Origin: Sinomonas atrocyanea
GTDB taxonomy: Bacteria; Actinomycetota; Actinomycetes; Actinomycetales; Micrococcaceae
Reading direction: 5' to 3'
Length of the DNA stretch: 37,691 nucleotides
Assembly (NCBI RefSeq): GCF_030812675.1
Contig: NZ_JAUSTE010000019.1
Location: 1-37,691, forward strand
Shown here: in pieces, positions 1 to 10,339 of the stretch
Position numbering within the stretch: position 1 is the first letter of the stretch
Layout: every line of letters starts with the position of its first letter
Notes under the pieces: generated by a model
The model's input: only the letters and a program-made list of their open reading frames with translations
What the model was told of the DNA's origin: nothing
The model's database searches: none
Made by a program: the position numbers and the translations under genes

Positions 1-38
1 ACCCGCCAGGGTGTGGGAGAGTAGGACACCGCCGGACA
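1..38 (+). rRNA. rrf: 5S rRNA, 3' end (partial)
   Basis: The first ~38 bases match the conserved 3' portion of actinobacterial 5S rRNA: a GTGGGAGAGTAGGACACCGCC stretch and a closing helix strand ending near GCCGGAC. The 5' part lies outside the window. A strong terminator follows directly, as expected at the end of an rrn operon. The exact 3' end is uncertain by a few bases. Confidence 0.85.
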
Positions 39-51
39 ACACCACACGGTC

Positions 52-81
52 GAGCCCCCCAACCACCAGGTTGGGGGGCTC
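52..81 (+). terminator. rrn operon terminator hairpin
   Basis: A perfect 13-bp stem (52-64 pairing with 69-81) has a 4-nt ACCA loop and sits 14 bases after the 5S rRNA. There is no long T-run, which is usual for actinobacterial terminators. Confidence 0.85.
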
Positions 82-233
82 CCGCACTTAAACACCACCC
101 CACCACACACCCCCCACGCCGGACCCCCGCCCCCCGCGCGGCCCCCGGCCCGCGCACCAGCGCCCTTCGGCCCTACGCGCACACCACAGCCGCCCTCGGC
201 CGAGCGTCGCTGGAACGGGCCGCGGATCGGCCC

Positions 234-239
234 TACGAT
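234..239 (+). promoter_or_regulatory. Candidate -10 box for a leaderless transcript
   Basis: TACGAT ends 7 bases before the GTG at 247, so transcription would begin at or next to the start codon. No clear -35 box is visible. This is inference from spacing only. Confidence 0.35.
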
Positions 240-246
240 CGAAGAC

Positions 247-750
247 GTGGATTCCCTCTTCTCCCATGCGCCCCAGGCCGCCGGCGAGCCGGAGCGCGAT
301 GGCGGGCAGCCGCCGTCGCGCGTCTTCCGCCTGCTGCTCGCCGCCCCGCGCGAGATCGTCTACAGCGCCTTCGTGGGGGACCTCCACCTCTGGTGGCCGG
401 CGTCCTATACCGGGTTCGGCGAGGGGACGCATCCCTTCATCGAGGATGCGGTGGTGGGCGAAGAGGGGCCGGACGGGCAGCTCCAGGTGTGGGGCACGGT
501 CACGGAGGAAGTCCCGGGCGAGCTGCTCGTGGTCGCCTGGACGCTCGCGTGGAGCGCCGACTCCCCCACCCGTGTACGAGTGGACTTCCGCGACGCCGAC
601 GGCGGGACGGTGGTGGTCTTCACCCACGACGGCTGGGCCCGCGGCACGGAGGGGGCACAGCAGTACGAGAAGTACAGCGACTGGCCCGTGATCCTCGGCC
701 GCTTCGCCGCCTTCTTCGGCCAGCCTGCGGACGCTGTGGAGAGCGAATGA
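247..750 (+). CDS. SRPBCC (AHSA1-like) domain protein
   Basis: The 167-aa product has the features of the SRPBCC/AHSA1 (activator of Hsp90 ATPase-like) fold: an N-terminal strand ending in a PREIVYSAF-type helix start, a WWPASYTGFGEG segment, a central run of strands rich in W and V, and a C-terminal helix (YSDWPVILGRFAAFF) that closes the cavity. Family members bind hydrophobic ligands or act as polyketide-cyclase-like proteins; nothing here shows the ligand. The GTG at 247 is chosen because it is the first in-frame start before the domain and lies just after a possible -10 box. The gene is followed after 25 bp by the DUF2461 gene on the same strand. It is a soluble cytoplasmic protein of unknown role. 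Confidence 0.85.
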   Translation: MDSLFSHAPQAAGEPERDGGQPPSRVFRLLLAAPREIVYSAFVGDLHLWWPASYTGFGEGTHPFIEDAVVGEEGPDGQLQVWGTVTEEVPGELLVVAWTLAWSADSPTRVRVDFRDADGGTVVVFTHDGWARGTEGAQQYEKYSDWPVILGRFAAFFGQPADAVESE

Positions 751-775
751 CGCTGGACCGGCCGGGCCTCTGGCG

Positions 776-1423
776 ATGAAGATGCCTGCCATGGGTACCT
801 TCACGGGCTTTCCGCCAGCGAGTCAGGCGTTCTACGCCGAGCTCGAGGAGAACAACACCAAAGAGTGGTGGAGTGAGCACCAGGACGTGTACGAGCACGC
901 CGTGAGGGAGCCGATGGCTGCCCTGCTGGATGGCCTCTCCGCGGAGTTCGGCCCTGGCAAGGTCTTCAGGCCGCACCGGGACGTGCGCTTCAGCCGGGAC
1001 AAGTCTCCGTACAAGACAGCCCAGGGCGGCTTCGTGCAGACCGCGGAGGGCACGGGCTACTACGTCCACCTCGACGCCGACGGGCTCGCGACCGGGGCCG
1101 GCTGCCACACCTCCAGCCCCGCGCGGGTGGCGCGCCTGCGCGCGGCCGTGGATGCCCCGGACGAGGGGGCCTCACTCCAGTCGATCGTCGAATCGCTGCG
1201 CGCCGGCGGGTATGCGATCGAAGGCGAGAGGCTCAAGACCGTTCCGCGCGGCTACGAGAAGGACCATCCGCGCGCCGAACTCCTCAGGCACAAGTCCCTC
1301 ACCGCGGGGAAGACCTTCGGCGCGCCCCCATGGCTCGCGTCCGCCGACGCGCTCGAGCACGTCCGCGCCGCCTGGACGGACCTGCGTCCCCTCGTGGAGT
1401 GGCTCACCGACCACCTCGGCTGA
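776..1423 (+). CDS. DUF2461 domain-containing protein
   Basis: The 215-aa product matches the DUF2461 (TIGR02453-type) family: FTGFPP near the N-terminus, a NTKEWWSEHQDVYE segment, and the family hallmark around residues 64-82 (FRPHRDVRFSRDKSPYKT). The C-terminal half contains the GYEKDHPRAELLRHKSL stretch that is also typical. Length is normal for the family. No biochemical function is established. Three closely spaced ATG codons (776, 782, 791) make the exact start uncertain; the first is used. It is probably co-transcribed with the SRPBCC gene 25 bp upstream and converges with the DUF4032 gene, whose stop lies 2 bp beyond its own. Confidence 0.88.
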   Translation: MKMPAMGTFTGFPPASQAFYAELEENNTKEWWSEHQDVYEHAVREPMAALLDGLSAEFGPGKVFRPHRDVRFSRDKSPYKTAQGGFVQTAEGTGYYVHLDADGLATGAGCHTSSPARVARLRAAVDAPDEGASLQSIVESLRAGGYAIEGERLKTVPRGYEKDHPRAELLRHKSLTAGKTFGAPPWLASADALEHVRAAWTDLRPLVEWLTDHLG

Positions 1424-1425
1424 GG

Positions 1426-2820
1426 TCAGTCGTCGACCAGGTCCTCGTCGTCGTACTCGTCCTCCCGGTGTCGGGCTTCCTCCTGCTCGATGACCTTGAG
1501 CAGCTGGGTGTCGGGATTGAGCATGATGGCCGCCTCGTCGCGGCGGTGCCGCAGGACGCTGTCGATGTAGGACTGCACCGTCTCGGCGAGCGGGACATAG
1601 CGGTCGAGCCGCTCGGACATGTACCACCGGTGCTCGAGGACCTGGTGCACCACCTCGGCGGGCTCGAGCTTGCCGGAGAGCTCGCGGGGGATCGCCTTGG
1701 TGATGGGCTCGAACACCTGGCTGACCCACGCGTGGGCGCTGATCTCCTCGTCCTGGCCCGGGTAGTTCTCGGCGCGGAACGTGTCCATGTCGTTGAGCAG
1801 GCGCCGGGCCTGGTTCTCCTGGGCGTCGATCCCGGTGAGCCGCAGGAGCCGCCGCTGGTGGTGGCCGGCGTCGACCACCTTCGGCTGGAGGTGGATGGTG
1901 GAGCCGTCCGGTGTGGTCTTGATGGCATACTCCTCCACATCGAACCCGAGCTCGTTGAGCCGGCGGATGCGGGCTCCGAGGCGCCACCGCTCTCCGAGCT
2001 CGAACGATTCCTTCTCGGTCAGCTCGTTCCACAGGTTGCGGTAGGAGTCCATGATCCGCTCGCTCGTGGCCACCGGATCCACCTCCTCGTCGATGAGGCC
2101 GCCGTCCAGGAGGTCCATAAGCTCGCCCGCGATGTTGACGCGCGCGATCTCCAGGTCGTACTCGCGCTGCCCGGTGGAGAGGTCCGGGTACAGCTCGCCC
2201 GTCTCCGCGTCCACGAGGTAGGCGGCGAAGGCGCCGGCGTCCCGTCTGAAGAGCGTGTTGGAGAGCGAGACGTCGCCCCAGTAGAAGCCCACGAGGTGGA
2301 GCCGGACAAGGAGGAGCGCCTGGGCGTCGATGAGACGCGTGAGCGTGTCCCTGCGCAGCTTCTGCGAGAAGAGCGCCCGGTAGGGGAGGGAGAACTTGAG
2401 GTGCCGGGTCACGAGGACTGGATCCAGCGGCCTCCCATCGGGCGTCTGGCGGTCGCGGATCACGGCCACGGGCTCGACGCACGGCACATCGAGCCGCTGG
2501 AGCTTGCGCAGCATATGGTACTCGTGGCGGGCCACGTGCTCGCTCGTCTCCTTGACCGCGATCACCGAGCCGCCAAGCTTGGCGAATCGGACGATGTGCC
2601 GGGAGATGCCGCGGGGGAGCGCAGCCAGGTACTGTTCCGGCCAGTCCTCGAGCGCCACGTGCCAGGGCAGGTCGAGCAGCTCAGGGTCGGCCACCGCGGC
2701 CGTGATGTTCAGCGACCCCAGCGCCGCGGCTTCGGGGTCGGGGTCCCGCCGTCGGGCGAGCTTGCCCACCTCCTCGTAGTCCGTGGGCTCGTCCTGCCAG
2801 GTGGCGCTCTGGTCGGTCAT
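1426..2820 (-). CDS. DUF4032 protein with kinase-like core
   Basis: This 464-aa protein belongs to the actinobacterial DUF4032 family. Its N-terminal half looks like a protein-kinase/WaaP (lipopolysaccharide kinase) core. Counting from this start, a VIAVKET strand supplies a candidate ATP-binding Lys near 90, a Glu follows near 100, GDVSLSN gives the catalytic-loop Asp near 183 and Asn near 188, and LVDAETGE gives the metal-binding Asp near 204. The C-terminal half is acidic and ends DEYDDEDLVDD. I chose the ATG at 2820 over the in-frame ATG at 2829 because the GGAAGA Shine-Dalgarno-like sequence abuts the latter but is spaced 9 bases from the former. No membrane segment is visible. Substrate and role are unknown; kinase activity is inference from residue pattern. 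Confidence 0.85.
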   Translation of the reverse strand: MTDQSATWQDEPTDYEEVGKLARRRDPDPEAAALGSLNITAAVADPELLDLPWHVALEDWPEQYLAALPRGISRHIVRFAKLGGSVIAVKETSEHVARHEYHMLRKLQRLDVPCVEPVAVIRDRQTPDGRPLDPVLVTRHLKFSLPYRALFSQKLRRDTLTRLIDAQALLLVRLHLVGFYWGDVSLSNTLFRRDAGAFAAYLVDAETGELYPDLSTGQREYDLEIARVNIAGELMDLLDGGLIDEEVDPVATSERIMDSYRNLWNELTEKESFELGERWRLGARIRRLNELGFDVEEYAIKTTPDGSTIHLQPKVVDAGHHQRRLLRLTGIDAQENQARRLLNDMDTFRAENYPGQDEEISAHAWVSQVFEPITKAIPRELSGKLEPAEVVHQVLEHRWYMSERLDRYVPLAETVQSYIDSVLRHRRDEAAIMLNPDTQLLKVIEQEEARHREDEYDDEDLVDD

Positions 2821-2872
2821 GGCTTCCATTCTTCCGCTGATGGCATAGAGCGCGCAGCCCCGTTCACGCGAA

Positions 2873-2898
2873 TGCCCGCCGGGAGGTCCCGGCGGGCA
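2873..2898 (-). terminator. Terminator hairpin after the importer ATPase gene
   Basis: A perfect inverted repeat (2873-2884 with 2887-2898) lies between the ATPase gene stop at 2939 and the DUF4032 start. No T-run is visible, so it is called on stem strength and position. Confidence 0.6.
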
Positions 2899-2938
2899 CG
2901 TCGCTGTGGTGTGGTGGGCGGCTCAGCCGCCCTCCGGA

Positions 2939-4027
<1,089 letters not shown>

Positions 4028-4175
4028 CGATCCCTTCACCGGCAGGTACGTGCCGGACGATCCGTAGTGAATGGTTCTTGTTGTTCAGTTGTGTCCCCGA
4101 GGGGTGTGGTGCACTGGCCGCCGAAGGTGGCGCCGCCAGTGTGCCACAGCATCAGGAACGAGGGCAGCGCCCTCG

Positions 4176-4214
4176 CTCACACAGTGAGTATGGCATGGAT
4201 CACATCGAGTTGAA
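4176..4214 (-). promoter_or_regulatory. Candidate promoter and operator of the importer ATPase gene
   Basis: On the minus strand TTCAAC (4214-4209) and CATACT (4192-4187) are 16 bp apart and read toward the ATPase gene. A short palindrome, CTCAC-ACA-GTGAG (4176-4188), overlaps the downstream edge of the -10 and could be an operator. This is weak, eye-based evidence. Confidence 0.35.
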
Positions 4215-4255
4215 TAATGTGACGTACGCAACGTCCACGATGCGGACGGTGCGCG

Positions 4256-5040
4256 TCAGGGGGTGCGCTGGGCGGGGAGCTCCGAGCGCAGCCGCGCGAG
4301 GAGGGCCACGACCTCGGCCACATCCTCCGGGCTCTCGACGCGGAACCCGGCCGCGGTCTCGCCGTCGCCGACCTTGAGCCCGACGTCGCCCGTCTCGAGG
4401 GAGCGGAAGCCGTCCTCGTCGGTGACGTCGTCGCCCGCGAAGAACACCGCGTCCGCCTCGGTGACCTGCCGCAGGAAGGCGAGGCCCTCGCCCTTCGTGG
4501 CGTGCACGACCGAGCCCTCGAGCACTTCCTTGCCGTCCTTGAGGAAGATGTCGTGGCGGCCCGCGAGCAGCTTCCGGGCCCCGGTGACCGCCGCGGCGGC
4601 GTCCTCCCGATCGGCCTGGCGTGTGTGCAGCACGCGCCCCGCGGGCTTCTCCTCGACCCACGTCCCCGGGGCCTGCGAGGCGATCTCCGTGAAGACGCGG
4701 TGCAGGATGTCCAGCGCGTCCCGCTGGTCGGGGTCGAGGGTGACGGGCTGCTCCTCGCCGCCGAGGCGCACCTCGGCGCCGTGGCTGCCGACGAGGAGCG
4801 TCCGGGGGTCGGGGGAGGCGACCGCCACGAGGCTCGCGAGCGACCGGCCGGAGACATACGCCGTCCACGTATGCGGGAGCGCCGCAAGCTGTACGACGGC
4901 GTCGCCCGTCGCCGGAAGGGGACGCGCGTCCTCGGCCCGCGGGACGATCGGCGCGACCACGCCGTCGAAGTCCAGGGCGACGAGGAGCTTGTCGACCGTG
5001 GCGAGGCGCGCGAGTGCTTCGCGCAGTTCCCCGTCAATGC

Positions 5041-5044
<4 letters not shown>
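4256..5044 (-). CDS. otsB: Trehalose-6-phosphate phosphatase OtsB
   Basis: The 262-aa HAD-superfamily protein dephosphorylates trehalose 6-phosphate, the second step of the OtsAB trehalose pathway. HAD motif I, DFDGVVAPI, is at 25-33 (Asp25 nucleophile, Asp27 acid). Motif II is the YVSGRS segment, and GDDVTDEDGF near the C-terminus carries the Mg-binding acidic cluster. Length is normal. The start is the GTG at 5044: AAGGAGG lies 7 bases upstream, and the codon overlaps the otsA stop as GTGA, implying translational coupling. Trehalose serves as a compatible solute and cell-wall glycolipid precursor in related organisms. Confidence 0.95.
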
Positions 5045-6516
<1,472 letters not shown>

Positions 6517-6750
6517 GCTCAGCCCCCTCAACTATTCCTCATTGCCCTCCAGCCTACCGGGGAGCGGTGCGCAGCACGTCACACCGGGGCTCGGAACTGC
6601 CCGGCGGCGCAGGTCGTTGCGCAGTACGGAAGACCTGCGCGGGCAGGGTGCGGCGCCGGCGCGGCCGAGAGGGCGCGGTGGCGCTGCACTACACTGAGCC
6701 CGTCGCCGCCATGCGCGCCGGAAGGTGCCGCGAACCGATCATGAGGAACG

Positions 6751-7647
6751 ATGAGCCCCGCCAATCAGCCACGACAGACCAAGGCAGAGCGCACCGCCGC
6801 CGCCCGTGAGAAGGCCCGCCAGATCCGTGAGGCGCAGCAGAAGAGGGAGCGGCGCAACAAGCTGCTGATCCGCTGGGGCGTGGTCGTGGCGCTCGTTGCC
6901 GTGATCGCCGTCGTCGCCCTCGTGGTCACCACGTCGATGCGGCAGAACGCGCCGATCGGCGACACCGGTCCGCGCGCGGCGAACACCAACCAGTACGGGG
7001 GCGTGACGCTCGGCAAGGGCAGCGCGGTGACGCCCGTGCCGGCCTCGACGGTGAACGTCGCCGACGTCCCCGCAGCCACCTCGAAGCCCACGCAGGGCCA
7101 GCCCGCCAACGCCCCCGGGGTCGAGGCGTCCCCGAAGGGGCAGCCGGTCAAGGTGGTCATGTACATCGACTTCATCTGCCCGATCTGCAAGCAGTTCGAG
7201 GACACCTACGGCTCCAAGCTGACCCAGGAGCGCAACGACGGGAAGATCACCCTCGAGTACCGCCCGCTTGGCTTCCTCGACCAGCAGTCGACCACGAACT
7301 ACTCCTCGCGCGCCGCGGCCGCAGCGGCCGCCGTGGCCAACTCCAACCCGGACAAGTACGGCGACTTCGTCAACGCGCTCTACGCCCAGCAGCCCGGCGA
7401 GGGCAGTGCCGGTCTCACCGATCAGAAGCTCAAGGACATCGCGAAGAGCGTCGGAGCGAACATCGACCAGGCCGTGGATGACAAGACGTACCGCCCGCAG
7501 GTCAAGTACGACACCCAGCTCGCCGCCTCCTCGGGCGTGAGCGGCACGCCGACTGTCTTCGTGGACGGCAAGCAGTGGGGCGTGGGCGCCGCCGCCAACA
7601 CCCCGTTCGACCAGTTCCTGGACGCGGCGGTCGCAGCGAAGGGCTGA
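6751..7647 (+). CDS. Membrane-anchored DsbA-family thioredoxin-fold protein
   Basis: The 298-aa protein has a charged cytoplasmic N-terminus (residues 1-37, rich in K, R, E and Q), one membrane segment (about 40-61) and an extracytoplasmic Pro/Ala-rich linker. A DsbA/thioredoxin_4 domain follows, with the redox motif CPIC at 143-146 and the cis-Pro loop GTPTVFVDG (Pro267). It probably forms or exchanges disulfides in secreted proteins. The neighbouring genes are unrelated. The gene is monocistronic, ending in a strong hairpin 40 bp downstream. The 220-bp region before it has a TACACT -10-like hexamer (6690-6695) without a recognisable -35. Confidence 0.9.
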   Translation: MSPANQPRQTKAERTAAAREKARQIREAQQKRERRNKLLIRWGVVVALVAVIAVVALVVTTSMRQNAPIGDTGPRAANTNQYGGVTLGKGSAVTPVPASTVNVADVPAATSKPTQGQPANAPGVEASPKGQPVKVVMYIDFICPICKQFEDTYGSKLTQERNDGKITLEYRPLGFLDQQSTTNYSSRAAAAAAAVANSNPDKYGDFVNALYAQQPGEGSAGLTDQKLKDIAKSVGANIDQAVDDKTYRPQVKYDTQLAASSGVSGTPTVFVDGKQWGVGAAANTPFDQFLDAAVAAKG

Positions 7648-7686
7648 TCCTTCCTCCCGCATCGGCCCCTCGGGCTGACGGACGAC

Positions 7687-7720
7687 GGCGGCCCGGTCCC
7701 CTCGCGGGGACCGGGCCGCC
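7687..7720 (+). terminator. Terminator after the DsbA-like gene
   Basis: A perfect 14-bp stem (7687-7700 with 7707-7720) has a 6-nt loop and is followed by ACTGTTTCTGG. It is located 40 bp after the stop codon. Confidence 0.85.
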
Positions 7721-7748
7721 ACTGTTTCTGGCTCCCGGGCGGAGCCGG

Positions 7749-7754
7749 TAGGCT
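7749..7754 (+). promoter_or_regulatory. Candidate -10 box of the tRNA-Thr gene
   Basis: TAGGCT lies 27 bases before the tRNA 5' end. TTTCTG 18 bp upstream is a poor -35. The call rests on position and the actinobacterial-looking -10. Confidence 0.35.
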
Positions 7755-7781
7755 GGTGCGTGCGCTCCGCGTGGGCGCAGC

Positions 7782-7858
7782 GCCCCCTTAGCTCAGTTGG
7801 CCAGAGCATCTGTCTTGTAAACAGAGGGTCGCCGGTTCGAATCCGGCAGGGGGCTCCA
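7782..7858 (+). tRNA. tRNA-Thr (anticodon TGT), CCA encoded
   Basis: A complete cloverleaf is visible. Acceptor strands GCCCCCT (7782-7788) and AGGGGGC (7848-7854) pair, with discriminator T and an encoded CCA. The D-arm is GCTC...GAGC. Anticodon stem TCTGT/ACAGA closes loop CTTGTAA with anticodon TGT at 7816-7818, and the T-arm is GCCGG-TTCGAAT-CCGGC. The gene sits directly before an integrase module, so its 3' end is the likely attachment site. Confidence 0.97.
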
Positions 7859-7862
7859 CGAA

Positions 7863-7908
7863 CCCCTCTCTGACCAGGCATTTCGCCTGATCGAGAGGGG
7901 CTTCTTTG
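7863..7908 (+). terminator. Terminator after tRNA-Thr
   Basis: The outer 8-bp stem CCCCTCTC/GAGAGGGG and inner stem CAGGC/GCCTG enclose loop ATTTC, with a small internal mismatch. CTTCTTTGTCTC follows. It lies 5 bases after the tRNA. Confidence 0.8.
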
Positions 7909-7995
7909 TCTCGCGGATGTTCAACTACACACCAACAACACGGTTTCCATCCCAGATGCGACACCCGTCCCGCCTTGGCCCGCATAGGGACCGCC

Positions 7996-8220
7996 ATGGA
8001 GAAGAGCACGAGGCGCCTCGAATCGAGCGCGGACCAGGGCATGCCCGAGCAGTACCTCACCACGGACCAGGTAGCCGCCTGGCTGCAGATCGCGCCGAAG
8101 ACATTGCGGAACTGGCGTTCGGCCGGACTCGGGCCCCCCGCAATCAAGATCTACGGCCACGTCCGCTACTCCCGGGCCACAGTCGAGGCCTGGGTCGCTG
8201 CGACGGCCGAGGTGGCATGA
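7996..8220 (+). CDS. Excisionase-like helix-turn-helix protein
   Basis: The 74-aa protein carries one HTH_17/MerR-like DNA-binding domain in residues 20-66: YLTTDQVAAWLQIAPKTLRN is the helix-turn-helix and WRSAGLGPPAIKIYGHVRYS the wing. Such small proteins next to tyrosine integrases act as recombination directionality factors (excisionases) or regulators of the integrase. AGGGA precedes the ATG by 5 bases; an alternative ATG at 8041 also retains the domain. The stop overlaps the integrase start as ATGA, so the two are translationally coupled. Confidence 0.8.
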   Translation: MEKSTRRLESSADQGMPEQYLTTDQVAAWLQIAPKTLRNWRSAGLGPPAIKIYGHVRYSRATVEAWVAATAEVA

Positions 8221-9497
8221 TGCCTCGCGCAAGCCTGCCGCTCGGCGCATGGGGCACCATCGGCGTGAAGCACACGATGTACAAGAAGGACAAGAACTCC
8301 AAGAGGGTCGAGGACACTTGGGCGTGGCGGGCCACCTGCCGGTTCCGCGACTACGACGGGGTGACCCGCAGCTACAGTAAGTTCGGACCAACAAAGGCGA
8401 AGGCCGAGAACGCCTTGCTGATGGCGATGCGCACCCGTCAGGACCATGGGCGGCAGGTGGCCGAGAACCCGACTCTGAGCGAGGTCGCGAAGCGGTGGTT
8501 GGCCAGCGTCGAGGTGCCCGAGGTAGTAGTGGACGCCACCGGGAACGCAGTCTCGCCTCCGACCGAGGGCATCCGGCGGCAGACGTGGGACCAGTACGCA
8601 GGCCTCGTCCGTCGGCTCATCGAGCCCAAGCTCGGCGCCCTTAAGGTCAACGAGATCAGGACCTCGACCTGCGACTCGTTCCTCCGCTCCCTCGTCGTGG
8701 ATGGGAGGGGCTACACGAATGCGCGCCTGGCGAAGACGGTGCTCAACCAGATCCTCTCGTACGCGATCCGGCACGACCTCTATACAGACAGCAACCCGGT
8801 CCACGACGTGGACCGGATGGTGCGGCCGAAGAAGATCCCGAAGGGACTGACGGCAGCCACCCTTGAGGAGGTGCGCGAGGCCGTGGCGGTTTGGCGACGC
8901 AAACCGGGCGTGTCCGGGCCCCGGCCCACGAGCGTGCTCGCGGACATCGTCGAGGTGCTCCTCGGCACCGGAGTCCGGATCGGCGAGGTTCTCGCCATCA
9001 GGTGGCAGGATGTCGACCTCGACGGCGACGTCGGCAAGGTCGCAATCACCGGGACCCTCGTAGAGCCTAGGAAGGGCCCGAAGTTCCGTCAGGAGTACCC
9101 CAAGAACCCCGGCAGTGAACGCATCCTCCCGGTTCCACGGTTCGTAGTCGACGTGCTCCTGAGGCGGAGCATCGACTCTCCGGCTTCCAACTCAGCCGAC
9201 GCCGTGTTCTGGCCCAGGAACGGCACCTACATGCAGGCCTCGAGCGTGCGCAGGTCCCTCCGCTCCGCCCTGAAGGCCTCGGGGCTGGACGACTCCGTGG
9301 TCGTCACGCCCCATGCCTTCCGCCGTACGGTCGCAACGCTCCTCGCTCGCGAGGAGACCGACGGTGCCGCAGCCGAGATGCTCGGACACTCGAACGTCGC
9401 GATGACTCATGCCGCCTATATCCAGAGGCTGAAGGAGGTCGCGGACTACACGCATATCCTGAATCGGCTAGCCCCAGCGGTGCAGAGGGAGTCTTAG
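8217..9497 (+). CDS. Tyrosine-family site-specific integrase
   Basis: The 426-aa phage-type integrase has an N-terminal arm-binding region (to about 80), a SAM-like core-binding domain (about 85-200) and a catalytic domain (about 210-415). The expected active residues are all present: Arg254 in GTGVRIGE, a plausible Lys296 in YPKNPGSER, His366 and Arg369 in PHAFRRT, His391 in LGHSNV, and nucleophile Tyr401 in AAYIQ. It would catalyse integration and excision at the adjacent tRNA-Thr. The first ATG (8217) overlaps the upstream stop; a second ATG follows at once. The gene appears intact. No other phage or conjugation gene is visible nearby, so the element is either a remnant or has its other end outside the window. 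Confidence 0.93.
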   Translation: MMPRASLPLGAWGTIGVKHTMYKKDKNSKRVEDTWAWRATCRFRDYDGVTRSYSKFGPTKAKAENALLMAMRTRQDHGRQVAENPTLSEVAKRWLASVEVPEVVVDATGNAVSPPTEGIRRQTWDQYAGLVRRLIEPKLGALKVNEIRTSTCDSFLRSLVVDGRGYTNARLAKTVLNQILSYAIRHDLYTDSNPVHDVDRMVRPKKIPKGLTAATLEEVREAVAVWRRKPGVSGPRPTSVLADIVEVLLGTGVRIGEVLAIRWQDVDLDGDVGKVAITGTLVEPRKGPKFRQEYPKNPGSERILPVPRFVVDVLLRRSIDSPASNSADAVFWPRNGTYMQASSVRRSLRSALKASGLDDSVVVTPHAFRRTVATLLAREETDGAAAEMLGHSNVAMTHAAYIQRLKEVADYTHILNRLAPAVQRES

Positions 9498-10239
9498 TCA
9501 AGCCGCAGCCTGGCCGGGGCGGACTTCAACCAACAGCCTTCCATAGAGTCGCGCGGAGTAAGCCTTTGCGACAGTGCGCACGGGCCCCGAAGCAACGCGA
9601 ATGCGCGGTTCGACAGCCGGCATTCGCGGCGCCCACCGTGTAGTAGCCGCATGGGAGCATCCCTTCCCACACGCGGCCGGGCCGACCCACGGCGGCGTTA
9701 CTGTTCAGGCGGCCACCCTCTTCAGCCTGGCCGCGTACTGCAGCGGCGGGATCGACCTGTACGTCGCCGGCGGGCGCATCGACGGCGGTGTTGCCACCGC
9801 TGAGCGCCCTAGGCAAACTACCTGGCGTAGGCACCGGTCCCCCTATCCCGAGGATCCGTCGGAGCCGCTCATCCACCTCCCGGCCTCCAAGCACGAGCCA
9901 TTCGTCCGTACGACCGCTGCCGCAGTGAACCGCACGATGGCCCGGGCCGCCTGATGCGGCGGCGGGGCGTTCGGGCACGACGGTCGCCCGAAGGAGGGTC
10001 TCCCGTCACCGAAGGCCAAGCAGGGACGCGTCGTCCTCGATGCGGGCGGCGAGCCAGGCGCCGGCGAGGGCGAAGTAGCCATCCAGTGGGGAGCGCTCGG
10101 GGGTTCCGGTGGTCAAGCGGGCGCCGTGGACGGTGACGATGAGGACCAAGACGACCTCGAGCGCGGCCTGAGCGGAGTCGATGACCTGCTCTGCCATCCG
10201 TTTCGGGCGGCCGTTCTGCAGGCGTGGGGACGACCCCTC
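9498..10239. other. Gene-poor interval downstream of the integrase
   Basis: No confident gene is seen in this ~740-bp stretch. Plus-strand 9574-9954 is open for 126 codons but resembles no family I know. Minus-strand 10197-10006 encodes a possible 63-aa protein (MAEQVIDSAQ start, one hydrophobic stretch) without a clear ribosome-binding site. Both may be eroded gene ends at an element junction. A strong 9-bp inverted repeat lies at 9596-9628. Confidence 0.5.
9596..9628. repeat. Inverted repeat downstream of the integrase
   Basis: CGCGAATGC (9596-9604) and GCATTCGCG (9620-9628) are perfect inverted copies with a 15-nt spacer, which contains a further CGG/CCG pairing. It could be the integrase terminator or a recombination-related site. 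There is no T-run. Confidence 0.55.
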
Positions 10240-10269
10240 TTGACAATGCTGTGATCCACGTCGCACCAT
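10240..10269 (+). promoter_or_regulatory. Candidate promoter of the first CUT2 importer block
   Basis: A perfect TTGACA (10240-10245) is followed after 18 bp by CACCAT (10264-10269), a weak -10. An AT-rich stretch between this and the gene contains two GCATA copies (10274 and 10293) 19 bp apart that could be regulator half-sites. I see no good GAAT-N4-ATTC operator here, unlike the other promoters in the cluster. Confidence 0.45.
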
Positions 10270-10339
10270 CATCGCATAGCAATTTAGAGACTGCATAAAA
10301 ACCCAAATGACACGTGCATCTGAGACAAAGGAGACCAGA

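Noticed and set aside
8217-9497. The integrase module as part of a full prophage
   Set aside because: No capsid, portal, terminase, tail or lysis gene appears anywhere in the window.
10293-10304. Operator of the shared GAAT-N4-ATTC type before the first importer
   Set aside because: The sequence at the expected spacing matches only about half of the defined positions, so I do not include this promoter in the proposed regulon.
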